DNA of 64,000 bases, taken from the NCBI RefSeq assembly GCF_025993685.1, contig NZ_DAJPEN010000001.1, forward strand, positions 1,798,001 to 1,862,000. The letters are read 5' to 3'. A program made the position numbers and the translations under genes. The notes under the pieces are model-generated. The model was not told where the DNA came from. It saw only the letters and a list, made by a program, of their open reading frames with translations, and did not search any database. Within the stretch, counting starts at the first letter, position 1. Each line of letters opens with the position of its first letter. Positions 15,319 to 23,870 of this stretch are shown here, piece by piece. This stretch comes from Bacteroides mediterraneensis. GTDB taxonomy: Bacteria > Bacteroidota > Bacteroidia > Bacteroidales > Bacteroidaceae.

Positions 15319-17625
15319 ATGAAAAAAATATACAGCATCCTGACCTTTCTTTTCTGTCTGTTATGCGCTGCGGCATCCGCCCAAAAGGTGGGACTGGTGC
15401 TCAGCGGGGGTGGGGCGAAAGGACTGACCCATATCGGAATTATCCGCGCACTGGAAGAAAACCACATACCTATTGATTATATCACGGGCACATCCATGGG
15501 GGCCATCATCGGCTCGCTCTATGCCATGGGCTACTCGCCGGACGACATGGAAAAGCTCATCAAGTCGGACGACTTCAAGCGGTGGTATTCAGGGGGCATT
15601 CAGGAAAAATACATCTATTATTTCAAGCGGAACCCACCCACGCCGGAATTCATCAACATCCGCGTGTCACTGAAAAATCCACTGCACAAGGTGAAGACGC
15701 AGTTCCTGCCATCGAGCGTGGTCGACCCGCTACAGATGAACCTGGCTTTCGTGGAACTGTTCGGGCAGGCCACCGCACTCTGCCGGGGAAACTTCGACAA
15801 GCTGTTCGTTCCGTTCCGCTGCGTGGCCTCCGACGTGTACAACAAGCGTCCCATCATCTTCAAAGACGGCGACCTGGGCGATGCGGTGCGGGCTTCCATG
15901 AGTTTTCCGGGCATGTTCAAACCCATCGAAATCGATTCCGTACTGGCCTACGACGGGGGTATCTACAACAATTTTCCGGTAAACATCATGATGGAGGATT
16001 TCCATCCCGACATCATCATCGGCAGTGTGGTCAGCTCCAACCCCGGAAAACCGCAGGAGGGCGACATCATCGGACAGCTGGAGAGCATGATTATGCAGAA
16101 AACGGACTATTCTGTGCCAGATTCCATGGGCATCCTCATGACCTTCAAGTACGACGACGTGAGCCTGATGGATTTCGACCGCTTTGACGAGCTGCACGAT
16201 ATCGGCTACAACCGTACCATCCAGCTGATGGATTCCATCAAGAACCGCATTTCCCGGCGTATGGACTATCGTCTGCTGGAGAAAGAACGTATCGCTTTCA
16301 AGAAGAAAATGCCGGAACTGCGCTTCCGCAACATCGTGATCCACGGAGCCAACGACCAGCAGAAGAAGTACATCCGTAAGGAGTTTCATTCCGACAACGA
16401 CGGCACGTTCTCGCTGGAGGAGCTCCGTAAAGGGTATTTCCGACTGATGTCGTCGGACAACATGATTTCGGAAATCCTGCCACATGCGGTGTACAATCCC
16501 TACGAAAATGATTTTACCCTCGACCTGCAGGTCAAGATGAAGGACGATCTTTCTATTCGGGTAGGTGGCAACGTGGGTTCGAACGGGGCCAATCAGGTGT
16601 ACGTGGGGGCTACTTACCACAACCTGAACAACTATTCGAAAGAATTCTCGCTGGACGGACAACTGGGACAAATCTACAATAACCTGCAAATCTCCGGACG
16701 TATCGACCTGCCGACGCGGCTGCCGACTTCCTACCGTCTGGTGGCTTCCTTGTCGACATTCGACTATCTGAAGCAAGAAAAGCTGCTGAGCAAGGGCAAT
16801 ACGCCCATATTCAACAAACAGAAGGAGGAATATGTCAAGCTGTTCGTATCCATGCCTTTTCTGAGCCGACAGAAGGCGGAATTCGGCATCGGGCTCGGGC
16901 ATCTGGAAGACCAGTATTTCCAGACCAACGTCATCGACTTCACGTCTGATGTACGGGATGCCAGCAAATACACCATTTTCGGAGGTTCCGTGGCGCTGGA
17001 CGGGAATACCTTAAACAGTAAACAGTTTGCTACAGCCGGACGCAGGGAAAGACTCGCAGCCCATATCTACACGGGCGTGGAGCGCTATTATCCCGGCATG
17101 GAGGATCCTGCCTATACAGAAGACTACAAATACATCCAGTCGTGGCTGCAAATTGCCTATGAACTGGAAAAGTATCATACTCTGAACACCCATTTCTCGC
17201 TGGGTACATACCTGAAAGCGTATTACTCCTCACGCAACTTCAGCCACAATTACCGGGCCACCATGATGCAGGCGGGCGAATTTGCACCGACAGCTCACAG
17301 CCGGATTACCTATAACGAGGCTTTCCGAGCCAATCAGTTTGTCGGGATAGGGGTAAGTCCGATTTACCAGTTTGCCAACATTTTTCAGATTCGCCTGAGC
17401 ATGTACGGATTCGCGCCGATTTTTCCCATTCGCCAGGACGGCAACAAGGCATACTACGGAAAAGTCTTCTCTCAGTTCGAATATCTAGGTGAATTGGAAG
17501 TCGTAGCCCGTCTTCCATTCGGCTCCATCTGTGCCTACCTAAACCATTACAGTTCACCGAGTAACAACTGGAATCTGGGCATCACACTGGGCTGGCAGAT
17601 ATTTGGAAGCCGGTTTATGGAATAA
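15319..17625 (+). CDS. Patatin-like phospholipase fused to an outer-membrane barrel
   Basis: The 768-residue protein has a signal peptide (residues 1-21). The patatin domain carries the oxyanion loop SGGGAKG, nucleophile Ser59 in GTSMG and Asp212 in DGGIYNNFP, the Ser-Asp dyad of patatins. From about residue 330 a POTRA-like segment is followed by a BamA/Omp85-type beta barrel (alternating aromatic strands to the C-terminal GSRFME). This is the type Vd (PlpD-like) layout, so the lipase probably sits at the outer membrane. Whether the passenger is cleaved cannot be told from sequence. Confidence 0.85.
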   Translation: MKKIYSILTFLFCLLCAAASAQKVGLVLSGGGAKGLTHIGIIRALEENHIPIDYITGTSMGAIIGSLYAMGYSPDDMEKLIKSDDFKRWYSGGIQEKYIYYFKRNPPTPEFINIRVSLKNPLHKVKTQFLPSSVVDPLQMNLAFVELFGQATALCRGNFDKLFVPFRCVASDVYNKRPIIFKDGDLGDAVRASMSFPGMFKPIEIDSVLAYDGGIYNNFPVNIMMEDFHPDIIIGSVVSSNPGKPQEGDIIGQLESMIMQKTDYSVPDSMGILMTFKYDDVSLMDFDRFDELHDIGYNRTIQLMDSIKNRISRRMDYRLLEKERIAFKKKMPELRFRNIVIHGANDQQKKYIRKEFHSDNDGTFSLEELRKGYFRLMSSDNMISEILPHAVYNPYENDFTLDLQVKMKDDLSIRVGGNVGSNGANQVYVGATYHNLNNYSKEFSLDGQLGQIYNNLQISGRIDLPTRLPTSYRLVASLSTFDYLKQEKLLSKGNTPIFNKQKEEYVKLFVSMPFLSRQKAEFGIGLGHLEDQYFQTNVIDFTSDVRDASKYTIFGGSVALDGNTLNSKQFATAGRRERLAAHIYTGVERYYPGMEDPAYTEDYKYIQSWLQIAYELEKYHTLNTHFSLGTYLKAYYSSRNFSHNYRATMMQAGEFAPTAHSRITYNEAFRANQFVGIGVSPIYQFANIFQIRLSMYGFAPIFPIRQDGNKAYYGKVFSQFEYLGELEVVARLPFGSICAYLNHYSSPSNNWNLGITLGWQIFGSRFME

Positions 17626-17652
17626 ATTTATTGAAAAAAAGTAGGTGAAAGA

Positions 17653-17684
17653 TTTGGATATTTCATACAAACTCCATACCTTTG
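17653..17684 (+). promoter_or_regulatory. Promoter of the tRNA-Arg array
   Basis: A -33 TTTG (17653-17656) and a -7 TACCTTTG (17677-17684) are spaced by 20 bp; the first tRNA starts 23 nt later. Confidence 0.65.
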
Positions 17685-17707
17685 CACCCGTCAAACAAAA
17701 AGGACAT

Positions 17708-17781
17708 GGCCGCGTAGCTCAACTGAATAGAGTAGCTGACTACGGATCAGCCGGTTACAGGTTTGAATCCTGTCGCGGTCA
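17708..17781 (+). tRNA. tRNA-Arg (ACG), copy 1
   Basis: The 74-nt cloverleaf has acceptor GGCCGCG/CGCGGTC, anticodon stem GCTGA/TCAGC with loop CTACGGA (anticodon ACG) and T stem ACAGG/CCTGT. It reads CGU (and, with inosine, CGC/CGA). First of six copies. Confidence 0.95.
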
Positions 17782-17812
17782 CTTGTCTGTTAGGTTTGAA
17801 TTGTAAATGATT

Positions 17813-17886
17813 GGCCGCGTAGCTCAACTGAATAGAGTAGCTGACTACGGATCAGCCGGTTACAGGTTTGAATCCTGTCGCGGTCA
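17813..17886 (+). tRNA. tRNA-Arg (ACG), copy 2
   Basis: Identical to copy 1 over the 74-nt gene; 31-nt spacer before it. Confidence 0.95.
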
Positions 17887-17914
17887 CCATTTTACCACAA
17901 AGACATAGATATTT

Positions 17915-17988
17915 GGCCACGTAGCTCAACTGAATAGAGTAGCTGACTACGGATCAGCCGGTTACAGGTTTGAATCCTGTCGCGGTCA
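17915..17988 (+). tRNA. tRNA-Arg (ACG), copy 3, with acceptor mismatch
   Basis: The 5' acceptor strand is GGCCACG while the 3' strand is CGCGGTC, giving an A5-C68 mismatch. The 5' part matches copy 5 and the 3' part matches copy 1, so it looks like a recombinant. The rest of the cloverleaf is intact and it may still be charged. Confidence 0.9.
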
Positions 17989-18019
17989 CTTGTCTGTTAG
18001 GTTTGAATTGTAAATGATT

Positions 18020-18093
18020 GGCCGCGTAGCTCAACTGAATAGAGTAGCTGACTACGGATCAGCCGGTTACAGGTTTGAATCCTGTCGCGGTCA
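18020..18093 (+). tRNA. tRNA-Arg (ACG), copy 4
   Basis: Identical to copies 1 and 2, with the same upstream spacer as copy 2. Confidence 0.95.
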
Positions 18094-18121
18094 CCATTTT
18101 ACCACAAAGACATAGATATTT

Positions 18122-18195
18122 GGCCACGTAGCTCAACTGAATAGAGTAGCTGACTACGGATCAGCCGGTTACAGGTTTGAATCCTGTCGTGGTCA
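18122..18195 (+). tRNA. tRNA-Arg (ACG), copy 5
   Basis: Acceptor GGCCACG/CGTGGTC: A5 is paired with T68, a compensated variant of the usual G5-C68 pair. All other positions are as in copy 1. Confidence 0.95.
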
Positions 18196-18221
18196 CTTTT
18201 CTAGTCCGGTTTTCAATGATT

Positions 18222-18295
18222 GGCCGCGTAGCTCAACTGAATAGAGTAGCTGACTACGGATCAGCCGGTTACAGGTTTGAATCCTGTCGCGGTCA
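18222..18295 (+). tRNA. tRNA-Arg (ACG), copy 6
   Basis: Same sequence as copy 1 but with a different upstream spacer; last of the array and followed directly by a terminator. Confidence 0.95.
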
Positions 18296-18297
18296 CG

Positions 18298-18331
18298 AAA
18301 AAGCACCTGCCAATAAGAAGGTGCTTTTTTC
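18298..18331 (+). terminator. Terminator of the tRNA array
   Basis: AAAAGCACCT pairs with AGGTGCTTTT, followed by a T run, two nt after the last tRNA. Confidence 0.85.
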
Positions 18332-18642
18332 ATTTTTTTATTTTTGCATTGAAGGATTCAGATGCAGCGTTTGTGGAACGCTTCTCAAAGAAGTTAATGA
18401 TTTCCAGATAATGTGTCTGTATGGACCTTGCCACTCTTCCAAAGGCAAGAAATCCCAATCTGTCCACCTCGTCATACCATCTGGCAAGCATTGTCAATAG
18501 GTGTCCTTATGTATCCAAATAAAGAAAGTCAAACTCCCTCAAACAACAATCAATTCTTTCTCCAACCAAACTTCACAATGGGAGATAGACTTATTTTTAT
18601 AATTAAACATAATACTGATTATATTCACTTTTCGTTTATACG
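18332..18642. other. Intergenic stretch without a recognisable gene
   Basis: Only short open frames without family resemblance or start signals are present. No attachment-site duplication of the tRNA 3' end was seen. Confidence 0.5.
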
Positions 18643-18748
18643 AAAACGTAACTACGTTTTATCCAAAACGCACTTGCGTTTTACTTAAAATGTACTTACG
18701 TTTTACTTTAAACGTAAGTGCGTTTTGACTGAAGCTCCAGTGCGTTTT
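18643..18748. repeat. Tandem 22-nt palindromic repeat, five units
   Basis: Units start at 18643, 18665, 18687, 18709 and 18731, again exactly 22 nt apart. The first four keep the AAAAYGYA-N2-TRCGTTTT pattern (for example AAAACGCACTTGCGTTTT at 18665-18682). The fifth keeps only its right half (AGTGCGTTTT). Same family as 9536-9619. Confidence 0.85.
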
Positions 18749-18839
18749 ACGCAGCCTTCATAAAAATCCCAAGAAGGCCTTTTTTAAGCCCAAATTACGC
18801 TACATATAGACGGCCTACACATATACCAATAAAACGAAA

Positions 18840-18873
18840 CAGGACCGGATTTTGAAAGAAGAATCCGGCCCTG
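18840..18873 (-). terminator. Terminator after the universal stress protein gene
   Basis: CAGGACCGGATT pairs with AATCCGGCCCTG with one mismatch; the minus strand continues with a T-rich stretch. Confidence 0.6.
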
Positions 18874-18896
18874 CAAATAAAAAAACATTTAGAGAA

Positions 18897-20021
18897 TTAC
18901 TTTATCACCAAGATGGGTGTGTTGGAATGGAAAATCATCCGGCGGGCAATGCTCGGATTGAACAGCCGGGCAAAGATATTCCGCTTATAATTGGACAGGC
19001 ACAACACATCGATGCCTTTTTCCTTCACGTAGTCATCGAGATTATTAAGCAGACTTTCTCCACCTAGCATATCGTAGTCGATTGTCAGCTGCGGATACTG
19101 CTTTTTGAAATATTCCTGAATACCCACCAGCTTAATCTCGTTCCACGTACGTTTCTGGGCATTGTCGCTCAGGTGAATGAACGATACCTCAAAATGATAA
19201 TCCTTGAAAGTGGTCACCAAGGAATCAAAGGCAATCAGGTCGCGCTGGTCAAAGCTCGTAAAGAACGCAATCTTATGAATGTCGTCGAAATTTTTCTTTG
19301 TGGCATTTTTCGGGATGGCATACACAAACACCGGACTGCGGTCAATAATCTCGGCTGTCACGCTGCCTATCAAATCCATTTCCTTTTCTCCCTTACCACG
19401 GGTTCCCATGATGATAAGGAGCGGCTGTTCCTCGCGCGCATAATGCAGGATTTCCTCTTCGGGCACCCCTTCCTTCAGCACGCAGGTGTATTTCACGTCG
19501 GGCAGCTCACCTTTCGTGATACGCTCCTTGATGTCGCCGGTGAGCTTGTTCAACTGTTCATGGATGTTGTCGAGCATGCTCTTGATACCCAGTTCATGCT
19601 CCATAGGCAGTCCGTAGCTTTCTGTGGCATACTGCAGGCTCGGCATATACACCGGACTGAAATACACATGCATCAGTACCACCTCGGCCTGGATTTTGGC
19701 CGCGAAGTTGAATCCGAACTCACAGGCAGCCATTGAATAATCGGAGAAATCCACCGGTACCAGTATCTGCTTGCTGTGTTTCTTTTCCGTCTTTTCCTCG
19801 TTGACCACATCATCGGCCAGCCATGCAGAACTTTCAATGATTTTCAATGCCCTCGGCAAGTCGCTTTCGCGGATACGGATTCTCACCCCCGAAGAAATGA
19901 CGGGCTGAATCAGGTTGACATTGTGGATGCATGCCTCAATTCCTTCATTTTCAAGCACATTCTTAAGAATCTGGGCTTTAGAGTAAGTAAGAATGGCCAG
20001 TGTTACAAGTTTTTCTTCCAT
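18897..20021 (-). CDS. Universal stress protein with N-terminal DUF2007-like domain
   Basis: In the 374 residues, about 1-70 resemble DUF2007 (putative signal-transducing: VTLAILTYSKAQILKNVLENEGIEA, split here as a family-typical helix). Two tandem Usp modules follow. The first begins KQILVPVDFSDYS and ends with a nucleotide-binding GTRGKGEKE..GSVTAEII; the second is divergent (IAFFTSFDQRDLIAFDSL to NTPILVIK) without a clear ATP loop. Tandem Usp proteins act in stress survival. The combination with DUF2007 is seen in Bacteroidetes; the signal it senses is unknown. Confidence 0.82.
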   Translation of the reverse strand: MEEKLVTLAILTYSKAQILKNVLENEGIEACIHNVNLIQPVISSGVRIRIRESDLPRALKIIESSAWLADDVVNEEKTEKKHSKQILVPVDFSDYSMAACEFGFNFAAKIQAEVVLMHVYFSPVYMPSLQYATESYGLPMEHELGIKSMLDNIHEQLNKLTGDIKERITKGELPDVKYTCVLKEGVPEEEILHYAREEQPLLIIMGTRGKGEKEMDLIGSVTAEIIDRSPVFVYAIPKNATKKNFDDIHKIAFFTSFDQRDLIAFDSLVTTFKDYHFEVSFIHLSDNAQKRTWNEIKLVGIQEYFKKQYPQLTIDYDMLGGESLLNNLDDYVKEKGIDVLCLSNYKRNIFARLFNPSIARRMIFHSNTPILVIK

Positions 20022-20056
20022 GGCTTCTGCATTTTAGGGTTAATATCTGAACAAAC

Positions 20057-20105
20057 AAGGGCTGCAACCGGAACGGACACTCTCCCACTCCCTGTTACAG
20101 CCCTT
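20057..20105. terminator. Inverted repeat between the small HTH gene and usp
   Basis: AAGGGCTGCAAC and GTTACAGCCCTT pair with one mismatch. The T run is on the plus-strand side, although both neighbours are on the minus strand, so its role as terminator is uncertain. Confidence 0.4.
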
Positions 20106-20119
20106 TTCTTATTTCTTAT

Positions 20120-20377
20120 TTAAGCGCGTTGCTCTTCTTTCAGAATGGCTATCGCCTTGTCGAGCACCGTAGTATCGTCCAGCATCACCAGTCCGCCGTC
20201 GGGGCCCGGCTCCAAGTGGATACCCACGCTTTTTCCGTCCTTGAAATTATGTCCGCCAAAAAAATTACGCACCGTTTCCACACTGAGGTTCAGCTCGTCG
20301 GCTATACGATGCATGCTGCCCGAGGGCAATGAGTCTTTGATTTTACGGAGTTCGTTAAAAGTTATTGTTCTGTTCAT
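20120..20377 (-). CDS. Small helix-turn-helix-like protein
   Basis: The 85-residue protein begins MNRTITFNELRKIKDSLP and has a HTH-like segment MHRIADELNLSVETVRNFFGG (residues about 22-43), then a GPDGGLVMLDDTTVL hairpin and a C-terminal helix. The ATG at 20377 was preferred to a TTG three codons upstream. It looks like a small DNA-binding protein conserved in Bacteroides; I do not recognise a named family. It sits between PAP2 and usp on the same strand. Confidence 0.65.
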   Translation of the reverse strand: MNRTITFNELRKIKDSLPSGSMHRIADELNLSVETVRNFFGGHNFKDGKSVGIHLEPGPDGGLVMLDDTTVLDKAIAILKEEQRA

Positions 20378-20496
20378 AGTAGTCAAAATTAAGTGTTAGA
20401 CAAACTGTTATTTTTAAATACCGAGTTAAATATAGCAAAAGATTACGACAGCACAAATTTTCTGCCCCACTTTTTTGAGAATATCTCCCTTTTATA

Positions 20497-21207
20497 TCAG
20501 AAATGCAGACTTTTTGCGACCAGCATCCCCTTGATAATCGCATAAAGATAGGTCAGAATCAGCGTGGCATGCAAGATGGATATGTCTTCACGGGTATATC
20601 CGCTGCAGGTGTATTGGGTGGAGATGTATTGCGGACTGTCGAAAAAGCGTCGGCAGAGGTACGTATAGAGCCAATATACCAGTCCTCCCACGGCCAGCCC
20701 GACTATGGCCCCGCACAGGATGTCGCCGGGATAATGCACTCCCAGATAGACACGCGAATAAGACGGAATCAAGGCCCAAAGGAACATCATGCACGTGAAA
20801 GGCAGGTAACGTACCAGCAGCGACACGAACATGGCTACAGCAAAGGTATTGGCCGCATGGCTGGAAATAAAGCCGTACAAGCCCCCCCGGTAACCGTTGA
20901 CCGTCTGCACCATGTACATCAGTTCCGGGTCTTGCGTAGGGCGGAAACGTGCGAAATACGGCTTACAGAGTCCGGAGGCGAGCTGGTCGGCCAGCAGCAC
21001 ACAGAGTCCCACCATCAGCGTGATGACAATGCCCTGCGAAATGCGGTTGTTCTTGAAAATGACATACAGCAACACCACCATGGCCGCAATCCATGTACGG
21101 GTGTCGGTCACCGTCCACATGAATCCGTCCCAAAACAAGGAATCACTTCCGTTCAACGAAAGCAGCAATGCCTTGTCGGCCTCGATGAGTTGCTGTATGC
21201 CTGCCAT
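20497..21207 (-). CDS. PAP2-family membrane phosphatase
   Basis: The 236-residue integral membrane protein carries the three PAP2 motifs: KPYFARFRP (K-x6-RP), SSHAAN in place of PSGH, and SRVYLGVHYPGD (SR-x5-H-x3-D) with the catalytic histidine. About five to six hydrophobic segments surround them. Members dephosphorylate undecaprenyl pyrophosphate, phosphatidate or lipid A. The substrate is not evident here. It lies 16 nt downstream of batE on the same strand and could be read through from the bat operon. Confidence 0.85.
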   Translation of the reverse strand: MAGIQQLIEADKALLLSLNGSDSLFWDGFMWTVTDTRTWIAAMVVLLYVIFKNNRISQGIVITLMVGLCVLLADQLASGLCKPYFARFRPTQDPELMYMVQTVNGYRGGLYGFISSHAANTFAVAMFVSLLVRYLPFTCMMFLWALIPSYSRVYLGVHYPGDILCGAIVGLAVGGLVYWLYTYLCRRFFDSPQYISTQYTCSGYTREDISILHATLILTYLYAIIKGMLVAKSLHF

Positions 21208-21223
21208 TTTTCAATGCTTGAAT

Positions 21224-21976
21224 TTAAATGAGTTCTATAGCTTCTGTCTTCACCCAACCTTTGTTGCCGTCTTCCAGGCGGATTTCTTTCCAGCCCTTCA
21301 TGGAATTGTCTTCAATGAAGACTTTCGTTCCTTCGTGAAGCACGAACAGGTCGGTACCGCTTTCGTTCGGCGTACTCTTGACGTTAATGGTCGGTTCCAT
21401 CACGATGGCACCCGTACGGTCTACAAGTTCTGACTTCTGTTCGCTGGCAAAAAGATTGGCACATACCGTCACCACCAGAAATACTACGGCTCCGATGAAT
21501 CCCGTCTTCTTAATCCAAAGGCGATTGCCGAAGATATAGAAAGAAACCCCAATCAGCAAAAGAATGAAGGAGAAAATTCCTACATATCCCCAGCTTTTCT
21601 CGCTCATCAGGTTGACCAGCGACTTATACCAAGTGACGATAAACACCTCGGCTGTCGGCGTGATGTTGTCCACGGTCTTGCTCCGGGCCATATCCAGGTT
21701 GAAGCGGATATCGGCATCTCCCGGGCTCAGCAAAAGTGCCCGTTCATAGTTGAGCACTGCCTTGGGCGTGTTCTTCATCTTGAAGTAGGCATTACCCAGA
21801 TTATAATAGATATCGGCCGACTCACCCTGCGTTTGCAAGATTTGCTCGTACATGGCAGCCGCCTCACTGAACTGGTTCTTCTGGTATGCTTCGTCAGCCT
21901 CCGCCTTGGTGGGGGCCGCCATCGCAAACTGGATGCACCCAATCAGCCCAATCAATAGTAAAGACAATTTCTTCAT
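21224..21976 (-). CDS. batE: BatE: TPR and SH3-like protein
   Basis: The 250-residue protein has a signal peptide (residues 1-20) and TPR repeats (YYNLGNAYFKMKNTPKAVLN and neighbours, about 25-95). Two transmembrane helices (about 130-190) and a C-terminal bacterial SH3 domain ending GNKGWVKTEAIELI follow. It is the last member of the Bacteroides aerotolerance cluster, 24 nt after batD. It probably sits in the inner membrane with periplasmic domains and partners the von Willebrand proteins BatA and BatB. Confidence 0.85.
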   Translation of the reverse strand: MKKLSLLLIGLIGCIQFAMAAPTKAEADEAYQKNQFSEAAAMYEQILQTQGESADIYYNLGNAYFKMKNTPKAVLNYERALLLSPGDADIRFNLDMARSKTVDNITPTAEVFIVTWYKSLVNLMSEKSWGYVGIFSFILLLIGVSFYIFGNRLWIKKTGFIGAVVFLVVTVCANLFASEQKSELVDRTGAIVMEPTINVKSTPNESGTDLFVLHEGTKVFIEDNSMKGWKEIRLEDGNKGWVKTEAIELI

Positions 21977-22000
21977 ATCTAGTTGCTCTCCTATCCGTTT

Positions 22001-23824
22001 TTAATGTTTGATACTGTTTTCCATTTTACTGATCACTTCCACGGAAGCGGAATAAACCTTGTCCATGGCCTCGTTCTCATCGCCCGGCGCATAACGTGCG
22101 TATTCACATTCGTTGAGCACCCCAATGAACTCGGCAATCAGGGCCTCCTCTACGCCGTAGTTGGTCAGTTCGGCTTCGATGTTGTCCTTTGAAAGCTGTG
22201 ACACCGGAATACTGAGCTTGTCGCTGATGTATCCCCACAAGGCCTTCAGCACCTCATCGTAGAACTCGTTCTTCTTGTTTTCGGCCAACAGCTTGCCGGC
22301 CAGTTTCATACGGCGGGTAGCCACCTTGTTGGCCTTCTTGGTCTTCATCTTGGCCACGTTGGCATTATCAAGAGCCTTCTGCCGATAAATCACCGCAAAG
22401 ACGATGAACAGCAGCAATGGAATCAGATAGCACAAGTAATAGCCTACGCTGCCGAAGAAGAATTCACCTTTCGGACGGAGGGTCGTATTGCCCAGCTTGA
22501 TGAAGCGGACATCCTTGCCCAGCATCTTCACGTTCTCCTTGTTGGTGAAATCCGCAATCACCTGATCAGCATTGCCCTGTCCCTTTGCCACTTTCAAGTT
22601 ATAAGCCTCTGTCTTGAGCGTCTTGTAACTGTTGCTCTTCAGGTCGAAATACGTGAATTCCACTGCCGGAACGGTAAAGTTACCAGCATGGCGCGGAATA
22701 GCCAGATATTCAAAGGTCTTTGTACCTGTCAGTCCGCTGCTTGTCAGCTTGTAGTTGTCGGTCACTTTCGGATCGTACACCTCAAAATCCTGCGGGAACT
22801 TGATATCGGGCGTACTGATCAGTTTCATGTTACCCGTACCCGTCAGGGTCAGCTTGATGGTTACGGCATCGTTGGTCTTCACGTCGGTAGCGTTGATAGA
22901 CGAAGCCAGCTTGAAGTCACCCACCGCACCCGAGAATCCGGCAGGTTTGGCCGGAAGCGGCTGTACGTTGATGACCAGCTTGGGAGTAGTGATTTTCTTT
23001 TTCACCTCCACGTATCCCCCGCCATTGAAGAACGCGTCAAACGGATCTTCGGAAGCTGTCTGCTGGGCAATCACCCCATCGAACGTGATGGAAGGAATCT
23101 CCAGTTTGCCGGTCTGCTGCGGGAACAGTACATACTGGCTCCACACCGTCGTATTGTAATTCCGTCCCTTATAATGCTCCAGCGTGAAAGTCTTCTGCTG
23201 CGGCAATTCCACTTCCTGCGTATGGAAGCCTTTCAAATCGGGCATATCCCCACGAAGTTGGCGCAGATTCACCACGGTATACACTTTGTAAGTCAACAGA
23301 ATGGCTTCCTGTTCATGTACGGTCGTCTTGCTGGCCGTAGCCGTGATAAACAAATCATTAGACGTAATCCGGCTGCCTGCCACCTGACTCCGGGAGGAAG
23401 AACTGCTTCCCCCACCGTTTCCTCCGCTCTTCGATGCCTGATCCTGCGGAAGCACCTTGATGGAAATGGCATTCGAAAACACTTTCTTTCCATCCACTTC
23501 CACACTGGCTGCGGGAATGGTGTAAGTACCCGGATTACCCGCCAACAGGATATACGTAAAAGCCGTCGAACTGCTCGACGTACGCTTTCCGTTGATAATC
23601 TGGATGCTGCTCTGCTGAGAACGGCTCGGTCCCATCAGCACATCGAAGCCCTTGATGGAAGGTGCCCGGAAGTCCTTGATATCTTGCGAATTGACCGTGA
23701 AGACGAGACGCACCTGGTCACCACTGACCACCACGTCGGCAGCTTCCGCCACAAACCGTACGTTGTCGGCCTTCACCTGTCCTACGGCAAGTATCATAAA
23801 AAGTAAGAATATTATCTTTCGCAT
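22001..23824 (-). CDS. batD: BatD: periplasmic beta-sandwich membrane protein
   Basis: The start at 23824 gives 607 residues and a compact signal peptide (MRKIIFLLFMILAVGQVKA). An in-frame ATG at 23860, 10 nt after the batC stop, would add 12 basic residues and remains possible. The body is a series of Ig-like modules (FTVNSQDIKDFRAPSIKGF, PDIKFPQDFEVYDPKV), with one transmembrane helix near residue 460 and a cytoplasmic helical tail. This is the BatD/oxygen-tolerance family layout. It sits between batC and batE. Confidence 0.85.
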   Translation of the reverse strand: MRKIIFLLFMILAVGQVKADNVRFVAEAADVVVSGDQVRLVFTVNSQDIKDFRAPSIKGFDVLMGPSRSQQSSIQIINGKRTSSSSTAFTYILLAGNPGTYTIPAASVEVDGKKVFSNAISIKVLPQDQASKSGGNGGGSSSSSRSQVAGSRITSNDLFITATASKTTVHEQEAILLTYKVYTVVNLRQLRGDMPDLKGFHTQEVELPQQKTFTLEHYKGRNYNTTVWSQYVLFPQQTGKLEIPSITFDGVIAQQTASEDPFDAFFNGGGYVEVKKKITTPKLVINVQPLPAKPAGFSGAVGDFKLASSINATDVKTNDAVTIKLTLTGTGNMKLISTPDIKFPQDFEVYDPKVTDNYKLTSSGLTGTKTFEYLAIPRHAGNFTVPAVEFTYFDLKSNSYKTLKTEAYNLKVAKGQGNADQVIADFTNKENVKMLGKDVRFIKLGNTTLRPKGEFFFGSVGYYLCYLIPLLLFIVFAVIYRQKALDNANVAKMKTKKANKVATRRMKLAGKLLAENKKNEFYDEVLKALWGYISDKLSIPVSQLSKDNIEAELTNYGVEEALIAEFIGVLNECEYARYAPGDENEAMDKVYSASVEVISKMENSIKH

Positions 23825-23870
23825 TATTCTTTGATTTATAATTATTCGTTTGTTCTTCATCTTTGCTGGT

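Larger units (their letters stand above)
17708..18195 (+). repeat. 207-bp direct duplication of a tRNA pair
   Basis: Copies 1-2 with their spacers (17708-17914) are repeated as copies 3-4 (17915-18121), and copy 5 starts at the same phase. The spacers after copies 1 and 3 are identical, as are those after copies 2 and 4. Confidence 0.9.

Noticed and set aside
15730..16902. A 390-codon minus-strand frame opposite the patatin gene
   Set aside because: Antisense shadow produced by biased third positions; no motif, while the plus strand has complete catalytic motifs.
17708..18295. Regular repeats that might be a CRISPR array
   Set aside because: The repeat unit folds as a complete tRNA-Arg cloverleaf, the spacers recur, and no cas gene is in the window.
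18177..18500. An open frame starting in the last two tRNAs
   Set aside because: Most of it is tRNA and terminator sequence; no protein resemblance.
22688..23806. A long plus-strand frame opposite batD
   Set aside because: No family resemblance; batD on the minus strand has a signal peptide and typical modules.
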